From positions 1 to 34,983 of IMG/VR virus record IMGVR_UViG_3300028829_002225: 34,983 nt of DNA; one strand, given 5' to 3'. The position numbers were made by a program, and so were the translations under genes. This document shows, piece after piece, positions 23,357 through 31,973 of the stretch (position 1 is the first letter of the stretch; each line of letters begins with the position of its first letter). The stretch comes from a virus. The notes beneath the pieces were generated by a model, which was not told the origin of the DNA, did not search any database, and saw only the letters and a list, made by a program, of their open reading frames with translations.

Positions 23357-23871
23357 AAGAATATAAATTTTCTGAAACATTTATAGCTTATGATAAGCTT
23401 GAAAAAGATTCATTAGTTAATGATGATCTATTGAAAGAAGTAATTTTAGATGATTACAAAAATAGAAAAGACGACAATCCAGATATAAAAATTACACACA
23501 ATAAACATATAGGTTGGGTAACTAATTTAGTCATGGAACAGTTTAAATTAATTAAACCAGATTATCAGGGTCTAAGTTCACATAGTATTTTTGCAAATGT
23601 TGAAATGCCTGGAGAGTCTTCTCAAAGAAGAAATCATTATTATAGAAGTGATTTATCAAAATCTCCTGTAATGGTTGCTACATATTTTATAAATGGATCT
23701 GGTTTTTTAATGATCGAAAACGATGATCCTCCTATGTTAGATAGAACATATGATCATATTATAAAACCTAGAACATGGGCAGCTTACAATAGTCATTTAG
23801 AATCTTACAGGACTACTAACAAAGAAAAAGAACCTAGATGTTCTATTACGGCATTAATGTATTACATATAA
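23350..23871 (+). CDS. Divergent jelly-roll-like protein of the oxygenase cassette
   Basis: A 173-aa protein that overlaps the previous gene by 7 nt. The C-terminal half has the strand order of a beta-helix oxygenase: RRNHYYRSDLSKSPVMVATY, FINGSGFLMIENDD, IIKPRTWAAYNSHLESYR and PRCSITALMYY. Candidate equivalents are H96, D101, H149 and R163, but a proper HxD/E pair is missing. It could be a degenerate or metal-variant 2OG oxygenase, a non-catalytic partner subunit, or an unrelated cupin. I place it in the cassette by position and fold pattern only. Confidence 0.55.
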   Translation: MLKEYKFSETFIAYDKLEKDSLVNDDLLKEVILDDYKNRKDDNPDIKITHNKHIGWVTNLVMEQFKLIKPDYQGLSSHSIFANVEMPGESSQRRNHYYRSDLSKSPVMVATYFINGSGFLMIENDDPPMLDRTYDHIIKPRTWAAYNSHLESYRTTNKEKEPRCSITALMYYI

Positions 23872-24474
23872 ATGAATCTTAAATTTGCTTACTGGTATTT
23901 TAACAATGCTTTAGATAAAAAGTTTTGTAAAAAAATAATTAATCACGCTTTGAAAAAACAAAAACTATTAGGTCTAGTTGGTGAAGATAAACCTAAAAAA
24001 GTAAATAAAGAGTATGTGGATAATTTAAAAAAATTAAGAAACTCACAAGTAGTTTGGTTAACCGATAGTTGGATATATGAAGCCTTACACCCTTTAATTG
24101 ATACAGCTAATAGAAATTCTGGTTGGAATTTTAATTGGAAGTTTTCTGAAAAAATACAATTTACAATATATAAAAAAGGCCAACACTATAATTGGCATAG
24201 AGATTCTTTTCCTAATCCAGATAAAGCAGGAATGATAAGAAAATTATCTGTGACTGTACAACTAAATGATAGTAAAGATTTTGAAGACGGTAAGTTACAA
24301 TTTTGTATGGACGACACCAGACCTGATTATGAAAGAAAAATAATAACCTGTAACGAATCAGACAGAGGTTCTGTTATTGTCTTTCCTTCTCACCTTTGGC
24401 ACAGAGTAACCCCGGTTACAAAAGGCACAAGGTATTCATTAGTATTGTGGAATAGAGGAAGTACGTTTGTATGA
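23872..24474 (+). CDS. Fe(II)/2OG dioxygenase, prolyl-4-hydroxylase/PKHD type
   Basis: A 200-aa enzyme with the clearest motif set in the cassette: QHYNWHRDSF (H109, D111), RKLSVTVQLNDSKDFEDGKL, RGSVIVFPSHLWHRVTP (H177) and GTRYSLVLWNRG (R187). This is the complete HxD...H...R set of 2OG-FeII_Oxy_3/PiuC-like hydroxylases, so a functional oxygenase is likely. Members hydroxylate proteins, amino acids or small molecules. The N-terminal helix (NNALDKKFCKKIINHALK) is the usual lead-in. It starts one base after the previous stop and overlaps the next gene by ATGA. The substrate is unknown. Confidence 0.88.
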   Translation: MNLKFAYWYFNNALDKKFCKKIINHALKKQKLLGLVGEDKPKKVNKEYVDNLKKLRNSQVVWLTDSWIYEALHPLIDTANRNSGWNFNWKFSEKIQFTIYKKGQHYNWHRDSFPNPDKAGMIRKLSVTVQLNDSKDFEDGKLQFCMDDTRPDYERKIITCNESDRGSVIVFPSHLWHRVTPVTKGTRYSLVLWNRGSTFV

Positions 24475-25091
24475 GTTATTTAGTTAAAGATTATGAATTA
24501 ATAAAAGGAGCTTTGCACTCTTCCTTTGCAGAGACTATTTATGACTATCTTCTTTTAAAAAGAAAAGTGCAAGATACTTTGATAAAAAAGAAATACTATA
24601 AAAAAAGTGAATCTATATTTGGTCACTACGGCGACAACATATGCGATGATACCTGGTGTATTTATGGAGATCCATTATGTGATGTAATACTACACAAATT
24701 TATACCATCTATGTCGGAGCTTTGTGGACAAGAGGTTATACCAACTTATTCTTATGCAAGGCTGTATCAAAAAGGAGACAAGTTACCAAAACATACAGAT
24801 AGAGTATCTTGTAAAGTTTCTTGTACCATATTTATTGGAGGAGATACTTGGCCAATATATTTAAAAGAAAATAATAAAAATGTAAAAATAGATTTTGAAC
24901 AAGGCGACATGCTTGTTTATGATGGAAGAAAATTACCACATTGGAGAAATAAATTTAAAGATAAAACATGTGCTCAATTGTTTTTACATTATGGTTTTGC
25001 TGATAATCCAGCTGATGTAAAAAATGCTTTTGATAAAAGAGAACATTATGGATTACCTGTGCATTATTATAGTGAGGTAAAGGACGGTTAA
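24471..25091 (+). CDS. Fe(II)/2OG oxygenase-like protein
   Basis: A 206-aa protein with YARLYQKGDKLPKHTDRVSC (H108, D110), CTIFIGGDTWPIYL, FEQGDMLVYDGRKLPHWRNK (H157) and AQLFLHYGF. The HxD pair and distal His fit the 2OG fold, as does the acidic/Gly-rich strand pair between them; the usual Arg for 2OG is not clear and may be K163 or K165. The N-terminal half (DYELIKGALHSSFAETIYDY) is helical. It begins in an ATGA overlap and ends one base before the next start. Cysteines are unusually frequent. The product is probably an oxygenase with an unidentified substrate. Confidence 0.77.
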   Translation: MSYLVKDYELIKGALHSSFAETIYDYLLLKRKVQDTLIKKKYYKKSESIFGHYGDNICDDTWCIYGDPLCDVILHKFIPSMSELCGQEVIPTYSYARLYQKGDKLPKHTDRVSCKVSCTIFIGGDTWPIYLKENNKNVKIDFEQGDMLVYDGRKLPHWRNKFKDKTCAQLFLHYGFADNPADVKNAFDKREHYGLPVHYYSEVKDG

Positions 25092-25690
25092 TGCAGCATA
25101 AAGTTTATTCATTATTTGCTACAAACATTGGAGTCTTTCAAATAGATATTGATTGTAATAAATATTTAAAAATTATTGAGAAAGAGGACTATAATTTATC
25201 AGACCCAAACAAGTCTAATCTAGCTGATATTTCTAAAAACAATAAATTGTTTAATAATAAAAAATATAAACCTTTAGAAAATAAATTTAAAGAAGCCTTA
25301 GATATGTATGCCTATAAATATCTAGAGTATAAATGTGATTTAAATATATCTAACTCCTGGTCTACAAGAACAAAAAGTAAAAAAGAATCTAGTTTACATA
25401 ACCATTCTAATTCTTTTTTAAGTGGTGTGTTTTATTTACAAGAAGAAACCAGTCCAATATACTTTGAAAACTTTAACAAACCACACTTTAACGTGCCTCT
25501 GCAAAATCCTAACATTCGAAATAGTCAGTTCTATACTTTAGATACAAGACCAGGTTTGCTTTTAATTTTTCCAAGTGGTACTTATCATAAAATTTTAGAA
25601 AATAAATCTAACAAAACAAGATACTCAATAGCTTTTAATGTTTTACCAAAAGGTAAAATAGGAAGTTGTGATAATGAATTAATATTATGA
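25091..25690 (+). CDS. Fe(II)/2OG oxygenase-like protein (TIGR02466-like)
   Basis: A 199-aa protein with SLHNHSNSFLSGVFYLQEET (H103, H105), PIYFENF, RPGLLLIFPSGTYHKILENK (H166) and NKTRYSIAFNVLPKGKIG (R177), matching the TIGR02466-type order. It ends with a SCDNELIL tail of the kind also seen in its minus-strand relative (a final LNKLII). It starts on the last base of the previous stop and overlaps the halogenase start by ATGA, so it is probably translated together with it. The second metal ligand is His rather than Asp, as in the other two TIGR02466-like cassette proteins. The substrate is unknown. Confidence 0.77.
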   Translation: MQHKVYSLFATNIGVFQIDIDCNKYLKIIEKEDYNLSDPNKSNLADISKNNKLFNNKKYKPLENKFKEALDMYAYKYLEYKCDLNISNSWSTRTKSKKESSLHNHSNSFLSGVFYLQEETSPIYFENFNKPHFNVPLQNPNIRNSQFYTLDTRPGLLLIFPSGTYHKILENKSNKTRYSIAFNVLPKGKIGSCDNELIL

Positions 25691-27270
25691 ACAAGATAGT
25701 TGTATTAGGTGGAGGCACCGCAGGTTTTATGACAGGTTATACTTTAAAAAAAGTATATCCAGATAAACATGTTACGATAATAAAAAGTGACAACATACCA
25801 ACAGTTGGTGTAGGAGAAAGCACATTAGGACATATCAATCAATGGCTCTCTATGGTTGGACTCGAAGATAGCGAGTTTATGAAAGAATGTAATGCTTCTT
25901 ATAAATTAAGTATTAGATTTGAAAACTTTAATAAACTAGGTGACGGTGGTTTTCATTATCCCTTTGGTGTTGCTAATCTAGAAAATACAATAGCTGGATT
26001 AAATGATTGGCATTTTAAAAAAATACTACACCCTGAAACTCATGTAAGTAATTTTGCAGAAACATATTTTCCAAACATGTCTTTAGTAAACCACAATACA
26101 ATTGTAAATCCTAAAATAGAAAAGGATCTGGGTTTAGGTAATTTTTGTTTTAAAGAAGATACGGCGTATCATTTTGATGCTGCTTTATTTGGTCAGTTTT
26201 TAGAAAAGAAATTTAAAGAAATAGGTGGCGAAGTTGTCATTGATGATGTTGTGCGTGTTGCTACAAATGAAGATGGTATTGAAAAATTAATTTTAAGTTC
26301 AAATGAAATAACAGCAGACTTGTACATAGACTGTACTGGTTTTAAATCTATGTTGTTAGGAGAAGCTTTGAAAGAACCTTTTGAAAGCTACGAAGATATA
26401 TTACCTAATAATTCTGCATGGGCTACGCAGCTACCTTACACAGATAAAAAGAAAGAGTTAGTTGGATATACTAATTGCACTGCTATACAAAATGGTTGGG
26501 TATGGAACATACCTTTATGGAATAGAATGGGAACAGGTTACGTATACTCTGATAAATATATATCTGACGAAGATGCATTAGAACAATTTAAATCATATTT
26601 AAAAAGAGATGATCTTAATTTTAGAAATTTAAAAATGAGAGTAGGTATACATAAAAGAATATTTGTAAAGAATGTGTGTGCTATAGGTTTGGCAGCAGGG
26701 TTTATAGAACCTTTAGAAAGTAATGGTCTATTATCTGTACATGAATTTTTAACAAGATTAGTTAGAGTATTAAATAGAGATTCTATATCGGCGTTTGTAA
26801 AAGAACAATTCAATGTAACTTGTAATACGTTTTTTAAAAACTTTGCTGAGTTTGTAGCTTTGCACTATGCTTTATCAGAAAGAACAGATACACAATATTG
26901 GCGAGATATACAGAAAAGAAATTATTCAATAGAGAGAGATTATGTAAAATATAATAGCTTCTTTCAAGATATAAATAGGTGGAAGTTTAATGATTTTTTC
27001 TATCCTAAAGATGGTGGTTGGGCATGTATAGCAACAGGAATGAATTGGGGTGCTACAGATGAACCTACACTTAAATATGGTTTATATTCTCATGACTTTA
27101 AAAACGTTAAAGATAATTGGAAACGATCTATTGATGTGTTAGAAAAAAGAAAAAAGGATTGGGATTTAAAAGCTAGTTTTTGTCATCCCTTGGAGGAATA
27201 TCTAAGATTAAATATTTACAATGATACAGACAAAGATAAAAATAAAAAACAAAAAACCACTTTTAGATAA
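25687..27270 (+). CDS. Flavin-dependent halogenase (tryptophan-halogenase family)
   Basis: A 527-aa FADH2-dependent halogenase. Signatures in order: a GGGTAGFM dinucleotide-binding loop (8-15), VGVGESTLGHINQWL (40-54), and K73 in ASYKLSIRF, at the place of the catalytic Lys79 of PrnA. The WVWNIP motif (271-276) is the family WxWxIP signature, and FIEPLESNGLL (339-349) carries E344/S345, matching the EPLES region of PrnA. The family turns Cl-, Br- or I- into a Lys-bound hypohalous species and halogenates aromatic rings. A marine cyanophage relative (VirX1 of Syn10) has been reported to iodinate diverse substrates. Here a flavin reductase is not seen, so FADH2 would come from the host. The substrate is unknown. 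Confidence 0.92.
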   Translation: MNKIVVLGGGTAGFMTGYTLKKVYPDKHVTIIKSDNIPTVGVGESTLGHINQWLSMVGLEDSEFMKECNASYKLSIRFENFNKLGDGGFHYPFGVANLENTIAGLNDWHFKKILHPETHVSNFAETYFPNMSLVNHNTIVNPKIEKDLGLGNFCFKEDTAYHFDAALFGQFLEKKFKEIGGEVVIDDVVRVATNEDGIEKLILSSNEITADLYIDCTGFKSMLLGEALKEPFESYEDILPNNSAWATQLPYTDKKKELVGYTNCTAIQNGWVWNIPLWNRMGTGYVYSDKYISDEDALEQFKSYLKRDDLNFRNLKMRVGIHKRIFVKNVCAIGLAAGFIEPLESNGLLSVHEFLTRLVRVLNRDSISAFVKEQFNVTCNTFFKNFAEFVALHYALSERTDTQYWRDIQKRNYSIERDYVKYNSFFQDINRWKFNDFFYPKDGGWACIATGMNWGATDEPTLKYGLYSHDFKNVKDNWKRSIDVLEKRKKDWDLKASFCHPLEEYLRLNIYNDTDKDKNKKQKTTFR

Positions 27271-27724
27271 GATAAAAAGTATAAACTCTTCTATATATTC
27301 TCATGTAGCTTTTGGGGTATCTTCTTATGATACTGTGTATAACTATGGTAAGCATAAAGAGTTTCATCCTATATTGGACGCATTCTTATTACATGCTGGA
27401 AAAGGTTTTGAGATACTAGACTTTTGGTTTAATATTTATGGTCCAAATGGTTATGTAAAACCACACGCTCATCATAAGAGTAGTGATAATGGAAACTTAA
27501 AATCCGGTGTATATTATCTACAAAAACCAATCAATTCCGGTGATCTAATCTTAAACAATCAATTGATAAAGGTGGAAGAAGATGATATTATAATCTTTGA
27601 CTCTGACGTAGTTCACTACAGTCAGCCTAATCGATCAAATCAAGATAGGATAATATTATCTTGCAACCTAGGTAAAGGGTATAAAAAAGTTTTACAAAAC
27701 AATAAATGGGTATTAAAACAATAA
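27221..27724 (+). CDS. Fe(II)/2OG oxygenase-like protein, end of cassette
   Basis: A 167-aa protein overlapping the halogenase end by 50 nt in another frame. It has WFNIYGPNGYVKPHAHHKSS (H82, H84), SGVYYLQKPINSGDLIL, EEDDIIIFDSDVVHYSQPNR (H132) and DRIILSCNL (R143). This is the 2OG-type order, with HAH in place of HxD. The long overlap makes the start the least certain point, but no later in-frame ATG precedes the conserved core. It ends just before the tail gene at 27726, marking the right edge of the cassette. The substrate is unknown. Confidence 0.74.
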   Translation: MIQTKIKIKNKKPLLDKIKSINSSIYSHVAFGVSSYDTVYNYGKHKEFHPILDAFLLHAGKGFEILDFWFNIYGPNGYVKPHAHHKSSDNGNLKSGVYYLQKPINSGDLILNNQLIKVEEDDIIIFDSDVVHYSQPNRSNQDRIILSCNLGKGYKKVLQNNKWVLKQ

Positions 27725-27725
27725 A

Positions 27726-29912
27726 ATGTTACAAAAATTAGGCTTTCTTCCAGGTATTAATAAACAGATGACACCTACCGGTGCAGAGGGTCAGTGGATA
27801 GATTGTGATAATGTACGATTTAGATACGGATCTCCTGAAAAAATAGGTGGCTGGAATCAGTTAGGAAACATTAATGAAAATGAGCTTACAGGAGCAGGAC
27901 GTGGGTTACATCATTTTGTTAATAGTTTAGGTAGAAAATACGCAATCATCGGTACAAACAGAATCTTATATGCATACTCAGGTGGCGTATTTTATGACAT
28001 ACACCCTATCCAATCTACAACCGATCTTACAAGTGCATTTACCACGACCAATGGATCACCTACAGTAACAATAACATATCCTAGTGCACACAATTTAATT
28101 GCAGGAGATATTTTATTAATGAGTGGTTTTTCTACAGCAACAAATTCAAACTATAGCGCTTCTGATTTTGATGGTAAAAAATATATGGTTACATCAACAC
28201 CTACCAATACAACTATAACAATCACTATGTTATCTAATGAGTCAGGTTCTGGTGCAGCAACATCAGGTGGAATTACTATTAAAAAATATTATAGTGTAGG
28301 TCCAGCTGTTCAAGCAAAAGGATTTGGTTGGGGATTAGGTTCTTGGGGTGGAGAAGATTCATCTGCTGTATCAACAACTTTAGATGGGGCTATCAACTCT
28401 TCAGTAACAAGTATTACTTTAACTGATGCATCACTATTCTCTAGTGCTGGAACAAATTTTATAATTATAGATGACGAAGAAATTTCTTACACAGGAATTA
28501 GTAGTAACACTTTAACAGGATGTACACGAGGTGTAGCTGGAACAACAGCAGCATCTCATAGTGATAACGCAACAGTTACTGCGTCAACAGACTATGTTGC
28601 ATGGGGAGAAGCAGCATCAGGAGATTTAGTAATCGATCCGGGAATGTGGTCACTAGATAACTTTGGAGATAAGGCAATTTGTTTAATTCACGATGGTGCA
28701 TGTTTTGAATGGGATTCATCTTTATCAAATGCTACATCTACAAGAGCAACAATTATATCTGGTGCACCTACTGCATCAAGACACATGTTAGTATCTACAC
28801 CCGATCGTCACTTAGTATTTTTTGGAACAGAAACAACTATCGGAGATACTACAACACAAGATGATATGTTTATCCGATTCTCGGACCAAGAAGATATAAA
28901 CACATACACACCAACAGCAACCAATACAGCTGGTACACAGAGACTAGCCGACGGATCAGAAATTCGAGGAGCGATCAGAGGTAGAGATGCAATCTATGTT
29001 TGGACAGACACAGCTTTATTTACACAACGTTTTGTTGGTCAACCATTCACTTTTGCCTTTGCACAAGTTGGAACTCACTGTGGACTTGCAGGGCAGAACG
29101 CATGTGTAGAAGTTGATGGTGCTGCATACTGGATGTCAGAAAATGGTTTTTTTAGATACGCAGGTAAATTAGAATCATTACCTTGTTTAGTAGAGGATCA
29201 TGTTTATAATGACATCAATATTGAATCCGGTAACCAAATGATATCTGCTGGATTAAATAATTTGTATGGTGAAGTAATGTGGTTTTATCCAAGTGCAACA
29301 TCTTCTGTTGTAAATAAAATGGTTTGTTATAATTATTTTGATTCATCAACACAAAGACCTGTCTGGACTATTGGTTCTTTAGCTAGAACGATGTGGAGAG
29401 ATTCTGCGATATTTGGTTTACCACATGCATTATCATACGATGCTGAAACAGATACATCTTTTGATGTTATAGGAAATACGGAAGGTAGAACAAGCTACTA
29501 TGAACACGAAACAGGGACAGATCAAAATAGAAATTCAACTATAACTGCAATCATAGCAAACATAACTTCTGGAGATTACGATATTACTCAACAAAGATCG
29601 GCTCAAGGACAGCAAACAGGTGTTGCAACATTTAAAGGCGATGGAGAATATCTAATGAAGATAAGAAGGTTTGTACCTGATTTTATATCTCAAACTGGTA
29701 ACACACAAATTACATTAAATTTAAGAAATTATCCAAGTGATACGTCTGCAAGTTCATCGCTTGGACCATTTACCGTTTCATCATCAACTCAAAAAGTAGA
29801 CACACGTGCAAGAGCTAGAGCTGTTGCATTAAAAATAGCAAACACAGGTGCCTCTCAAAGTTGGAAGTTAGGAACTTTTAAATTGGACACACAACCAGAT
29901 GGACGTAGATAA
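27726..29912 (+). CDS. Tail hub/stabilisation protein of a short tail (P22 gp10/tail tubular B-like)
   Basis: A 728-aa protein opening MLQKLGFLPGINKQMTPTGA, then WIDCDNVRFRYGSPEKIGGW, a pattern I recall at the start of tail stabilisation or tail tubular B-like proteins in marine short-tailed phages. The middle is a beta-rich Thr/Ser region with a GFGWGLGSWGGE Trp pair (spacing five, like the triads at 18148). The second half contains HMLVSTPDRHLVFFG, a propeller-like strand set, and FAFAQVGTHCGLAGQ. The C-terminus is basic. It follows the cassette directly and resumes tail assembly genes, supporting insertion of the cassette between adhesin and tail modules. Confidence 0.75.
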   Translation: MLQKLGFLPGINKQMTPTGAEGQWIDCDNVRFRYGSPEKIGGWNQLGNINENELTGAGRGLHHFVNSLGRKYAIIGTNRILYAYSGGVFYDIHPIQSTTDLTSAFTTTNGSPTVTITYPSAHNLIAGDILLMSGFSTATNSNYSASDFDGKKYMVTSTPTNTTITITMLSNESGSGAATSGGITIKKYYSVGPAVQAKGFGWGLGSWGGEDSSAVSTTLDGAINSSVTSITLTDASLFSSAGTNFIIIDDEEISYTGISSNTLTGCTRGVAGTTAASHSDNATVTASTDYVAWGEAASGDLVIDPGMWSLDNFGDKAICLIHDGACFEWDSSLSNATSTRATIISGAPTASRHMLVSTPDRHLVFFGTETTIGDTTTQDDMFIRFSDQEDINTYTPTATNTAGTQRLADGSEIRGAIRGRDAIYVWTDTALFTQRFVGQPFTFAFAQVGTHCGLAGQNACVEVDGAAYWMSENGFFRYAGKLESLPCLVEDHVYNDINIESGNQMISAGLNNLYGEVMWFYPSATSSVVNKMVCYNYFDSSTQRPVWTIGSLARTMWRDSAIFGLPHALSYDAETDTSFDVIGNTEGRTSYYEHETGTDQNRNSTITAIIANITSGDYDITQQRSAQGQQTGVATFKGDGEYLMKIRRFVPDFISQTGNTQITLNLRNYPSDTSASSSLGPFTVSSSTQKVDTRARARAVALKIANTGASQSWKLGTFKLDTQPDGRR

Positions 29913-30076
29913 TGGCTAAGATAGCACAAGTTATAACTAGACCTGCACGAGAATATGATTACACAATAGCAGAAGCTCAAACAAGAGATTTAGATGCTAT
30001 TGTACAGAAATTAAATTCAACATATCAAGAAGACTTAAAAGAGGAGATAGAAGCATTTAACTTCTTTTTAAACTAA
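29912..30076 (+). CDS. 54-aa helical ORF
   Basis: A short ORF with TAATG overlaps at both ends. It reads MAKIAQVITRPAREYDYTIA, then EAQTRDLDAIVQKLNSTYQE and ends FNFFLN. It is predicted helical and amphipathic. The precise start-stop junctions, normal codon use and filling of the whole gap support a real gene, probably translated by coupling with the preceding tail gene. No known motif is visible; a tail-assembly accessory role is a guess from position. Confidence 0.6.
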   Translation: MAKIAQVITRPAREYDYTIAEAQTRDLDAIVQKLNSTYQEDLKEEIEAFNFFLN

Positions 30077-30405
30077 TGGCTAATCAATATAAATTTGTAG
30101 GTACAGATAACAGCACATCAGGAAGTGCCATAAATCCTTTTGGAACTGGTAACCCTTTGGTAAGTGAAACATATGTAATTAAATCTATACTAGTTACATC
30201 AGAAGGAACGCCTACAGTTACTGTTACAAATAATAGTATTACAGCTATAAAATCAGCAGCTTTAACTGCTAATACTACAACAGAATTACTTACTCAACCT
30301 TTGATAGTTGAAGGCGGTAATACCCTAACTATACAATCAAGTAATACAAGTTCATTTGATGTAGCGGTTAGCTATCTAAATATTAAGAAGGAGATAACAA
30401 CATAA
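30076..30405 (+). CDS. Small virion structural protein
   Basis: A 109-aa Thr/Ser/Asn-rich protein: MANQYKFVGTDNSTSGSAIN, then YVIKSILVTSEGTPTVTVTN and QPLIVEGGNTLTIQSSNTSS. The alternating hydrophobic pattern suggests a small beta-sandwich, generally like 15145. The IV(E)GGNTLTIQ phrase is typical of small phage surface proteins, from memory. It starts and ends in TAATG overlaps, so it is coupled to both neighbours. Likely a tail or decoration component; the function is inferred. Confidence 0.6.
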   Translation: MANQYKFVGTDNSTSGSAINPFGTGNPLVSETYVIKSILVTSEGTPTVTVTNNSITAIKSAALTANTTTELLTQPLIVEGGNTLTIQSSNTSSFDVAVSYLNIKKEITT

Positions 30406-30575
30406 TGGAAGAACTAAAGCCAGAAAAAATAATAGAAGTAATTACTAACAAAAAAACAGGCGAAAAATACATGTCTGATGAAGAATGGAAAGCAAAAGGA
30501 ATATCACCGGATGATATACAAAGAGACATAACTGTGATAATGCCAAGCCTTGATTTATTAGGAAAAACAAAATAG
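30405..30575 (+). CDS. 56-aa small ORF
   Basis: A small protein reading MEELKPEKIIEVITNKKTGE, KYMSDEEWKAKGISPDDIQR and DITVIMPSLDLLGKTK. It has the pattern of a short alpha/beta domain with an acidic DEEWKAKG helix. A GAAGGAGA site lies 8 nt upstream, inside the previous gene, and the start is in a TAATG overlap. It is 9 nt from the next start. The minus-strand ORF over the same bases has no ribosome-binding site. Function unknown. Confidence 0.6.
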   Translation: MEELKPEKIIEVITNKKTGEKYMSDEEWKAKGISPDDIQRDITVIMPSLDLLGKTK

Positions 30576-30584
30576 AATAGATAA

Positions 30585-31973
30585 ATGGCCATAACTAGAA
30601 CTCAAATAGCAAAACAATTACTAGAACAAGGGGGACGTGTAGGACTCAAAGGTGGCGGTGCTGATATGGGAACAGTTGGCACACCTGATTCACCAGCTAG
30701 AGATAATAGAGAAATTGGTCAAAGACAAGCAAGAACAGAAGCTGCGGCTAGAGCTAGAACAAAAAGCATGGCTCAGTTTGGTGATCCGGATCCAGAAGTA
30801 GATGTTCCTACAAACCAAAGAGCAGACACAGCAACTAGTTTTTTAAGAAATTTAGACGCTGAAAGAAGATCTAATAAAACCTTATCGGCACTGTCTTTAA
30901 TTAATCCTATATTTGGCATTCCTACTCTATTAAATATTGCTAGAAAAACTGGTAAAGTAAGAGATGAATTGGGACTTACTTATAACAATGATGAGGATGA
31001 TGATACAGGTGGAGATAATGGTACTAGAGCAGATCCATTTCTACCTATGTCACAACCAGCATCAACACCGGTCGTAGACGATTACTATGCAAACGTTGGT
31101 GGCAATCCATTTGCAGATAGAGAAGCGTATAGATTTTTTAATGAAGGTGGTATGGCAGATAAGACTGTAGGTGGGATCATGGACCTTGAATCATCAAGAC
31201 AAATGTATGGTCTAGGTAAACTTGTTAAGAAAGTTACAAGATCAGTTAAGAAGATAGCTAAGTCAGATTTAGGTAAAGCTGCATTAATAGCAGCGGGTGG
31301 ATATTATTTAGGTGGAGGTAGTTTTTTAGGAGCACAAAGAGCTGGTATGTCTGGATTTAAATTTGCAAATTTACCTGGATTTACAGGAGCTAAAAATTTT
31401 TTAATGGGTAGCGCATTACCTCCATCTCAAGGTTTAGGTAAAAGTAAAGGATTTTTAGACATGATAGGTGGTAAAGCAGGTTTAGGTATATTAGGAGCAT
31501 CAACATTAGCAGGTTTAATGACACCAAAACAAGACGAGGATGATGATGAAGAATTCGAAAGAGGAGAAGGTATAGATATAGCAAAAATTAGATCTAATCC
31601 TTTTGAATATACTGCACCTAGATTTATGGCTGAAGGTGGATCTACAGATAAAGAACCTGTAGCTAAAAAGGTTATGCCATTACTAGATATGGATGGTCAA
31701 GAAAAAGATTACAGAGAAACAGGTGGTTTTGTAGATATGGGTAGAATGGAAAAAGCAGACGATGTCCCTGCAAGATTATCTAAGAATGAGTTTGTATTTA
31801 CAGCTGATGCTGTTAGAAATGCAGGTGACGGAAGTGTGGACAAAGGCGCAGAAGTTATGTATAACATGATGAAGAACCTAGAATCCGGAGGTGACGTATC
31901 AGAAGAATCGCAAGGATTAGAAGGCGCTAGAGACATGTTTAAAACATCACAAAGATTAGAGGAAGTATTATAA
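30585..31973 (+). CDS. Probable virion-internal protein with GGRVG motif
   Basis: A 462-aa protein with GGRVGLKGGG at residue 16. A helical segment, then Gly-rich hydrophobic stretches (GKAALIAAGGYYLGGGSF and AGLGILGASTLAGLMTP), resemble membrane-active parts of ejection proteins. FNEGGMADKTVGG and FMAEGGSTDKEP are looser relatives of the motif. Near the C-terminus DVPARLSKNEFVFTADAVRN, then AGDGSVDKGAEVMYNMMKNL, is a conserved-looking block I recall from proteins next to internal virion genes of marine phages. It ends TAATG with the next gene. A role in DNA injection or particle interior is inferred from location. Confidence 0.65.
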   Translation: MAITRTQIAKQLLEQGGRVGLKGGGADMGTVGTPDSPARDNREIGQRQARTEAAARARTKSMAQFGDPDPEVDVPTNQRADTATSFLRNLDAERRSNKTLSALSLINPIFGIPTLLNIARKTGKVRDELGLTYNNDEDDDTGGDNGTRADPFLPMSQPASTPVVDDYYANVGGNPFADREAYRFFNEGGMADKTVGGIMDLESSRQMYGLGKLVKKVTRSVKKIAKSDLGKAALIAAGGYYLGGGSFLGAQRAGMSGFKFANLPGFTGAKNFLMGSALPPSQGLGKSKGFLDMIGGKAGLGILGASTLAGLMTPKQDEDDDEEFERGEGIDIAKIRSNPFEYTAPRFMAEGGSTDKEPVAKKVMPLLDMDGQEKDYRETGGFVDMGRMEKADDVPARLSKNEFVFTADAVRNAGDGSVDKGAEVMYNMMKNLESGGDVSEESQGLEGARDMFKTSQRLEEVL

